Positions 59,480-64,000 of a stretch of 64,000 bases of DNA are shown here, piece by piece. The notes below the pieces were generated by a model that had not been told where the DNA came from, made no database searches, and was given only the letters and a program-made list of their open reading frames with translations. Location of the stretch: assembly GCF_000720485.1 (NCBI RefSeq), contig NZ_JOAX01000003.1:310001-374000 (forward strand), given 5' to 3'. Position numbers and translations under genes: made by a program. This DNA comes from Streptomyces ochraceiscleroticus (GTDB taxonomy: Bacteria > Actinomycetota > Actinomycetes > Streptomycetales > Streptomycetaceae). Positions within the stretch are counted from its first letter, which is position 1. The number at the start of each line of letters is the position of its first letter.

Positions 59480-59639
59480 GGAGCTGCGTGTCCCTTCACT
59501 GCGCATGAACGAGCAGGCGGGCGGCCGGAGGTGCCGGGCCGGAGGGCGGTACCGGACCGGAAGGCCGTACCGGACCGGGCGCGGCTTTCATCAGACCGCA
59601 GACCGGCGGCGTCGACGCGGAGGCAGGCGGGCGTCCGCG

Positions 59640-60470
59640 TCATCCCTTCACCGCGCCCGAGGTGAGGCCGCCGACCGCCTTGCGCTGCAGGAAGAGGAAG
59701 AGGATCAGGATGGGGAGGGCGAAGAGGGAGGCGGCGGCCATGGTGGCGCCCCAGTCGTCGCCGAAGTTGGTCTGGAAGCCGGACAGCCACAGGGGCAGGG
59801 TCTGGGCCTCGGTCTGCTTGTTGAGGATGAGGACGAGGGGGAATTCGTTCCAGGCGGTGATGAAGCCGAAGAGCGAGGTGGCCATCAGCCCGGGGGCGAG
59901 CAGCGGGAGGATGATCCGGAGGAATGCCTGGGGGCGGGAGCAGCCGTCGACCATGGCGGATTCCTCCAGCTCCTTGGGGACGGCCGCGATGTAGCCGCGG
60001 AGGGTGAGGATCGTAAAGGGCAGCACCATGACCATGTAGAAGAAGGTGAGAGGCAGCAGGCTGTTCAGCATGTCGCCGTCCCGGACGATCATGTAGATCG
60101 CGATGACCATCACTTCCCAGGGCGCCATCTGGGCGATCATGAAGGTGACGATCACGCCGCGCCGGCCCTTGAAGCGCATCCGGGCGATCGCGAAGGACGC
60201 GAGCAGGGCGATCACCAGCGACATGCCCACGGCGAGGACCGTGACGGTCACGGAGTTGCCGACGTACCGCCAGAAGTGCGGGGCGCTGACGGCGGTGCGG
60301 AAGTGTTCGAGGGTCGGGGTGAGCGGGAACCACACGGGGTCCTCGCTGATGATGTCGCCGGCCGGCTTCAGTGCCGTACTGAACATCCAGTAGACGGGGA
60401 AGAGGAAGCCGACGGTCAGGAACAGGGCCGTGGCGTTGGGCCAGAAGCGGCCGAAGAGACTGCGCTTCAT
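59640..60470 (-). CDS. dasC: DasC chitobiose ABC transporter permease
   Basis: 276 residues. Six membrane segments; starts FWPNATALFLTVGFLFPVYWMFSTALKP (MalG type), and the EAA loop is PKELEESAMVDGCSRPQAFLRIILPLLAPGL. Its ATG overlaps the dasB stop (ATGA). Together with DasB it forms the membrane channel; the ATPase (MsiK in Streptomyces) is encoded elsewhere, as expected because no ATPase gene is in the operon. Confidence 0.95.
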   Translation of the reverse strand: MKRSLFGRFWPNATALFLTVGFLFPVYWMFSTALKPAGDIISEDPVWFPLTPTLEHFRTAVSAPHFWRYVGNSVTVTVLAVGMSLVIALLASFAIARMRFKGRRGVIVTFMIAQMAPWEVMVIAIYMIVRDGDMLNSLLPLTFFYMVMVLPFTILTLRGYIAAVPKELEESAMVDGCSRPQAFLRIILPLLAPGLMATSLFGFITAWNEFPLVLILNKQTEAQTLPLWLSGFQTNFGDDWGATMAAASLFALPILILFLFLQRKAVGGLTSGAVKG

Positions 60471-61438
60471 CGCTCGTCCTCCTCCTGCCGGAGCACGATC
60501 CGGAGATAGTACGAGGTCAGGGCGAGCAGGATCAGGATGGTCAGCAGCGAGATGGCCGCGCCCATGCCGTAGTGCTGATTGCCCATGCCCTCGATGAAGG
60601 CGTACACGGGGAGGATTTCGGTGAGCCGCTCCGGGCCGCCCTCGTTGATGGCGAACACCTGGGCGAAGGCTTTGAAGACCCAGATGACTTCGAGGAAGGT
60701 CGTCGCGTAGAGGAACGGCCTGATGAAGGGGAGCGTGACCGAGGTGAAGCTCTTCCAGAGGCCGGCGCCGTCGAGGGCGGCCGCTTCGTAGAGCTCCTTG
60801 GGGATGGTGGTCGTCGCGGCGTAGAGGTTGATCGCGACGAAGGGTACGGACTGCCAGACGACCAAAACCGTGATGACGAAGAAGGTGGAGAACTGGCCGC
60901 CGGTCCAGTTGAAGTCCGCCATGCCGTGCCATCCGAGGCGGTCCAGTACCCAGTTGACGACGCCGAAGCGCTGGGCGAAGAGCCACTGGTAGACGGTGGT
61001 GGCGGCGATGACGGGCATGGCCCAGGCCAGGACGAGCCCGAACAGGAGCGTGAGCCGCATGCGGGGGCCGAGCCGGGCGAGGAGCAGGCCGGTGAGGGTG
61101 CCGATGCCCATGATCAGGACGACGTTCGCGGCGGTGAAGAGGAGGGAGCGGAGGGAGACCCGCCAGAACTCCTCGTTGCCCAGGATCTCGCCGTAATTGT
61201 CCAGGCCGTTCCACTCGGTGGCGTGCCGGATGAGCTGTCCCATGTTGAGGTTCTGGAGGGATAGCAGTCCGTTGGTGACCATGGGCCAGCCGAGGAATAC
61301 CGCGGTGGCGGCGAGCGCGGGCAGCAGCAGGAGGTACGGCCCGTAGGCGCGGCGCCGCACCTCCTTGGCGGGCCGCGGCGCCTCCTTCACAGGCCGTACC
61401 GCCTTACGGGGCCGTACGTCGGTGGTGCTCGCGCTCAC
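60467..61438 (-). CDS. dasB: DasB chitobiose ABC transporter permease
   Basis: 323 residues from GTG 61438, overlapping the dasA stop (GTGA). Basic N-terminus, then six membrane segments (YGPYLLLLPALAATAVFLGWPMVTNGLLS, VVLIMGIGTLTGLLLARLG, LLFGLVLAWAMPVIAATTVYQWLF) and the EAA loop IPKELYEAAALDGAGLWKSFTSVTLPFIRP. MalF-type partner of DasC. Confidence 0.95.
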   Translation of the reverse strand: MSASTTDVRPRKAVRPVKEAPRPAKEVRRRAYGPYLLLLPALAATAVFLGWPMVTNGLLSLQNLNMGQLIRHATEWNGLDNYGEILGNEEFWRVSLRSLLFTAANVVLIMGIGTLTGLLLARLGPRMRLTLLFGLVLAWAMPVIAATTVYQWLFAQRFGVVNWVLDRLGWHGMADFNWTGGQFSTFFVITVLVVWQSVPFVAINLYAATTTIPKELYEAAALDGAGLWKSFTSVTLPFIRPFLYATTFLEVIWVFKAFAQVFAINEGGPERLTEILPVYAFIEGMGNQHYGMGAAISLLTILILLALTSYYLRIVLRQEEDER

Positions 61439-62688
61439 TGCTTCTGGCCGAGGCGCTTGTTGAACTCGCCCTCGACCTGCCGGGCGGCGTCCATCGGGCT
61501 CTTACCGCTCAGCACAGCGGTCATGTACGTCTTGATGGGGTTGGGCGGGTTCTCTACGGCGCCCCACTCCGGGATGAGCGGGGTGGTGCCGCCGCCGGCG
61601 ACGGCGGGCGCTGCCGCCTCGGCCGCCGGGTTGCCCTTCAGGGCGCTCTGCAGCGACTCCTTGTTGGGGATGACGCCGCCCTCCTGGGCGAGCTGTCCCT
61701 CGTACTTGTCGGAGAGCGCGATCTTCAGGAACTTCTTGGCCAGGTCCTGCTTCTGGCTGCCGGCGGCGACGGCGAGGTTGGAGCCGCCGAGGAAGACGCC
61801 TTCCGGTGTCCCGGCGGTCTCACCGGGGATGGTGAAGTAGCCGATGTCCTTCTCGATCTTCGGGTTGGCCTTGATGGCGATCCCGGACTCCCAGCCCATG
61901 CCGATGAACGCGCCGGTCTTCCCCTTGGCGAAGACCTCGCCCTGCTGCGGAGTGGCCTCGTCCTTGTCCTTCGGTGCCTTACTGAAGGACTGGTACTGCT
62001 TGTAGATGTCCATGGCCTTGGCGACCTTGGGGTCGGCGAGGTTGGAGACCCACTTGCCGCCCTGCTTCTTGACCAGGGCGGCCTTGGTGCCGATGGTCAG
62101 GCCGTCGAAGAAGTACCAGTTCTGGCCGGGCAGGTAGAGCGGCTCGGCGTCGGTCTTCTTCTGGATGAGGTCGAGGTCCTTGAAGAACTCGGTGCGGGTC
62201 TTCGGCGTGTCCTTGATGCCGGCCTCGGCCCAGATCTTCTTGTTGTAGATGACGACGCGGTTGGCTGCGTACCAGGGGGCTGCGTACTGCTTGCCCTCGT
62301 GGACGGCCGACTTGTTCAGGGACGGCGTCCAGTCGGCGCCGATCTCCTTCTTCAGGTCGTCCAGTTCGGCGAGGCCGGAGGTCTTGGCGTAGGCGGAGGT
62401 CTGGGTGTTGCCGACCTCAATGACGTCCGGCGGGTTCTCCTCGGAGAGCGCGGTGGTGATCTTCTGCTGAATACCGTTCCACTTCTGGATCTCGATGTTC
62501 AGCCTGGCGCCGGTCTTCTTCTCGAAGGCGGCCTTGACGCCCTTCGTCCAGCCCGGCGGGGTGGAGCCGTCCATGACCCATACGGTGAGGCTCTTGCTGT
62601 CCGCCCCCGCCGACCCGCCGGACCCGCAGGCCGCGACACTTACCAGCATTCCCGCGACTGCCGTCGCCGCGATCAGCCCACGCTTCAC
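61435..62688 (-). CDS. dasA: DasA chitobiose-binding lipoprotein
   Basis: 417 residues from GTG 62688 with GGGGAG 6 nt upstream. Lipobox VSVAAC, Cys21. Family-1 binding protein with MDGSTPPGWTKGVKAAFEKKTGARLNIEIQKWNG, NPPDVIEVGNTQTSAYAKTSGLAELDDL, APWYAANRVVIYNKKIWAEAG and GKTGAFIGMGWESGIA. DasA binds N,N'-diacetylchitobiose outside the membrane and is also implicated in development in S. coelicolor. Controlled by dre elements in the divergent region with dasR. Confidence 0.96.
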   Translation of the reverse strand: MKRGLIAATAVAGMLVSVAACGSGGSAGADSKSLTVWVMDGSTPPGWTKGVKAAFEKKTGARLNIEIQKWNGIQQKITTALSEENPPDVIEVGNTQTSAYAKTSGLAELDDLKKEIGADWTPSLNKSAVHEGKQYAAPWYAANRVVIYNKKIWAEAGIKDTPKTRTEFFKDLDLIQKKTDAEPLYLPGQNWYFFDGLTIGTKAALVKKQGGKWVSNLADPKVAKAMDIYKQYQSFSKAPKDKDEATPQQGEVFAKGKTGAFIGMGWESGIAIKANPKIEKDIGYFTIPGETAGTPEGVFLGGSNLAVAAGSQKQDLAKKFLKIALSDKYEGQLAQEGGVIPNKESLQSALKGNPAAEAAAPAVAGGGTTPLIPEWGAVENPPNPIKTYMTAVLSGKSPMDAARQVEGEFNKRLGQKQ

Positions 62689-62721
62689 AGCACACTCCCC
62701 TAATGGCTATGTGTGGTCTTT

Positions 62722-62772
62722 AATGGTTTAGACCAGTGCCCGCAGCTTGGCCTAGACCTTTAGGGGTGTCAA
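62722..62772 (-). promoter_or_regulatory. dasA promoter with two dre elements
   Basis: dre1 AATGGTTTAGACCAGT (62722-62737) and dre2 CTTGGCCTAGACCTTT (62746-62761) match the DasR consensus well. On the minus strand a consensus -35 TTGACA (62772-62767) is followed by a spacer that contains most of dre2 and a weak -10 near 62749-62744. An additional half-site GTGGTCTTTAATGG is at 62713-62726. For dasR a -10-like TATAAG (62779-62784) lies close by on the plus strand. Confidence 0.85.
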
Positions 62773-62930
62773 GAGGTGTATAAGAGTCGCAGTCGGCTCC
62801 GTTACCGGACCGACATCCGGCAGGCGCGGACCTGCGAGGGAGCATCAGCACCTCACCCGTGCCACGATGTGAGCCGCTACGTACGGAGGAGCCGGTGACG
62901 ACAGCACGAGTGGAGTCGGAAGGGCGGGTC

Positions 62931-63692
62931 ATGGAGACCGACGGGGCCGGCGCGGAGTCCGGCGGCGGAGCCGCGCGCACGGCGCGGGTGCCCAAGTACT
63001 ACCGGCTCAAGCGGCACTTGCTGGAGATCACCGAGACGCTGCCGCCGGGCACCCCCGTACCGCCCGAGCGCACCCTGGCCTCGGAGTTCGACACCTCGCG
63101 GACGACCGTGCGGCAGGCCCTGCAGGAACTGGTCGTCGAGGGGCGGCTGGAACGCATCCAGGGCAAGGGCACTTTCGTCGCCAAGCCCAAGGTCTCCCAG
63201 GCGCTGCAACTGACCTCCTACACCGAGGACATGCGCGCCCAGGGCCTGGAGCCCACCTCGCAGCTCCTGGACATCGGCTATGTCACCGCCGACGACCGGC
63301 TGGCCGGGCTGCTGGACATCGCGGCGGGCGGCCGGGTGCTGCGCATCGAACGGCTGCGGCTGGCCAGCGGCGAGCCGATGGCCATCGAGACCACGCACCT
63401 GTCGGCCAAGCGCTTCCCGGCCCTGCGCCGCAACCTGGTCAAGTACACCTCCCTCTACACCGCGCTGGCCGAGGTCTACGACGTCCGCCCGGCGGAGGCC
63501 GAGGAGACCATCGAGACGTCCCTCGCCACGCCGCGCGAGGCCACGCTGCTGGGCACGGACGTGGGCCTGCCGATGCTGATGCTCTCCCGGCACTCCCTGG
63601 ACCCCCAGGGCGAACCGGTCGAGTGGGTGCGCTCGGTGTACCGCGGCGACCGGTACAAGTTCGTGGCCCGCCTGCAGCGGCCGAACGACTAG
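62931..63692 (+). CDS. dasR: DasR, GntR/HutC-family regulator of aminosugar use
   Basis: 253 residues from ATG 62931 (GGAAGGG 6 nt upstream), close to the 254 residues of S. coelicolor DasR; GTG 62895 with GGAGGA is a possible longer start. N-terminal winged helix ([59 protein letters not shown]), C-terminal UTRA ligand domain ([46 protein letters not shown]). Glucosamine-6-P releases it from dre sites, three or four of which are in this window. Confidence 0.97.
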   Translation: METDGAGAESGGGAARTARVPKYYRLKRHLLEITETLPPGTPVPPERTLASEFDTSRTTVRQALQELVVEGRLERIQGKGTFVAKPKVSQALQLTSYTEDMRAQGLEPTSQLLDIGYVTADDRLAGLLDIAAGGRVLRIERLRLASGEPMAIETTHLSAKRFPALRRNLVKYTSLYTALAEVYDVRPAEAEETIETSLATPREATLLGTDVGLPMLMLSRHSLDPQGEPVEWVRSVYRGDRYKFVARLQRPND

Positions 63693-63815
63693 CGGCACGG
63701 GCGGGGGGGAACGGAAGCGCACATCCCCGTCACCCGGGTTATCCACAGGGTGTAGCGCACGTCACATTCCCTGCTCTACGGTCCTTCCGTCACCGTCAGG
63801 ACGGGAGGACGGCCA

Positions 63816-64000
63816 GTGCGTACGACATCACCGCGAACGATCGTCATCTGGACAGCCGTTGCGCTCATCGGCGCCGTCGGCTGGACCCTGCTCGCACTGG
63901 GCCGCGGCGAGGAGGTGTCGGCGGCCTGGATGGTGGCCGCCGCCCTCGGCACGTACGCCATCGCGTACCGCTTCTACTCCCGCTTCATCGCCACGCGAGT
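63816..64000 (+). CDS. CstA-like carbon starvation protein, N-terminal fragment
   Basis: Only the first 61 codons are inside the window. GTG 63816 has GGGAGG 8 nt upstream. The visible sequence has two hydrophobic segments (IVIWTAVALIGAVGWTLLALG and AAWMVAAALGTYAIAYRFYSRFIATRV); the ending AYRFYSRFIATRV is a hallmark of the CstA family of peptide or pyruvate transporters. The rest lies beyond the right edge. Confidence 0.82.
   Translation, partial: MRTTSPRTIVIWTAVALIGAVGWTLLALGRGEEVSAAWMVAAALGTYAIAYRFYSRFIATR

Noticed and set aside
63745..63765. GTG...CAC symmetry upstream of the CstA-like gene as a CRP site.
   Set aside because: The spacing between half-sites does not fit GTG-N6-GNCAC or TGTGA-N6-TCACA.
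1..64000. tRNA, rRNA, insertion sequence or prophage remnants.
   Set aside because: No tRNA-like cloverleaf arms, rRNA-like sequence, transposase motifs or terminal inverted repeats were seen by eye; this is not a substitute for a dedicated search.

Overview
The window is chromosomal DNA of a Streptomyces or very close relative. The base composition is very high in G+C with strong third-codon G/C bias, GTG starts are common, and lineage markers are present: a WhiB-like regulator (WblE), NiSOD with its SodX protease, snapalysin with its LysR partner, the DasR/DasABC chitosaccharide system, and a SigH-type stress sigma factor with its anti-sigma factor. From memory, the order dasR-dasABC-hexosaminidase-nagB-kinase-wblE-DGK-sigH-anti-sigma ... 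sodN/sodX-amino-acid ABC transporter-malic enzyme resembles S. coelicolor around SCO5231-SCO5262. I saw no rRNA, tRNA, CRISPR array, insertion sequence or prophage.

Region 1 (1-15329, all minus strand) is the accessory block and the most interesting part. In transcription order it holds a Trypco1-type protein, a trypsin-VMAP-C protein, a MoxR-type AAA ATPase, a SAV_2336/vWA/TPR protein, a 73-residue peptide ending FNSAF (an FxSxx-COOH precursor), the radical SAM/SPASM maturase FxsB, a HExxH-type putative peptide beta-hydroxylase, and two tandem TIR-P-loop-TPR (STAND) proteins, the last cut by the window edge. A vWA-MoxR-VMAP ternary conflict module and a cyclophane-peptide module therefore form one co-directional locus.

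Region 2 (15.4-31.4 kb) is mostly housekeeping. It contains DUF6104, a DUF4097-PadR operon with a perfect palindromic operator, an SCO6745-family protein, an orphan lipoprotein solute-binding protein, a HutD-dehydrogenase pair, malic enzyme, a polar amino-acid ABC operon, a methyltransferase, a CGNR zinc-finger protein, sodX/sodN, and three GAF-ANTAR proteins.

Region 3 (31.6-50.7 kb) carries regulator-target pairs: ECF42-like sigma with a DGPF protein, MocR with YczE, SnpR-like LysR with SnpA, and GntR with a CynX-type transporter. It also holds CorA, an epimerase, a KAS III enzyme, glutaminase, an AraC-like regulator, an amidase, a PLP enzyme, a Na+/H+ antiporter and small proteins. Several genes here lack a Shine-Dalgarno sequence and have a -10-like TANNNT 6-7 nt before the start codon, suggesting leaderless mRNAs.

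Region 4 (50.9-64 kb) contains the anti-sigma/SigH pair, a lipid-kinase-like protein, WblE (with a CRP-like palindrome upstream), a PdtaS-like histidine kinase, and the aminosugar regulon: nagB, a GH3 hexosaminidase, dasCBA and dasR. DasR-type dre operators lie before nagB, in the dasA promoter spacer, and, as a weaker match, before the histidine kinase. The window ends in the start of a CstA-like carbon-starvation gene.
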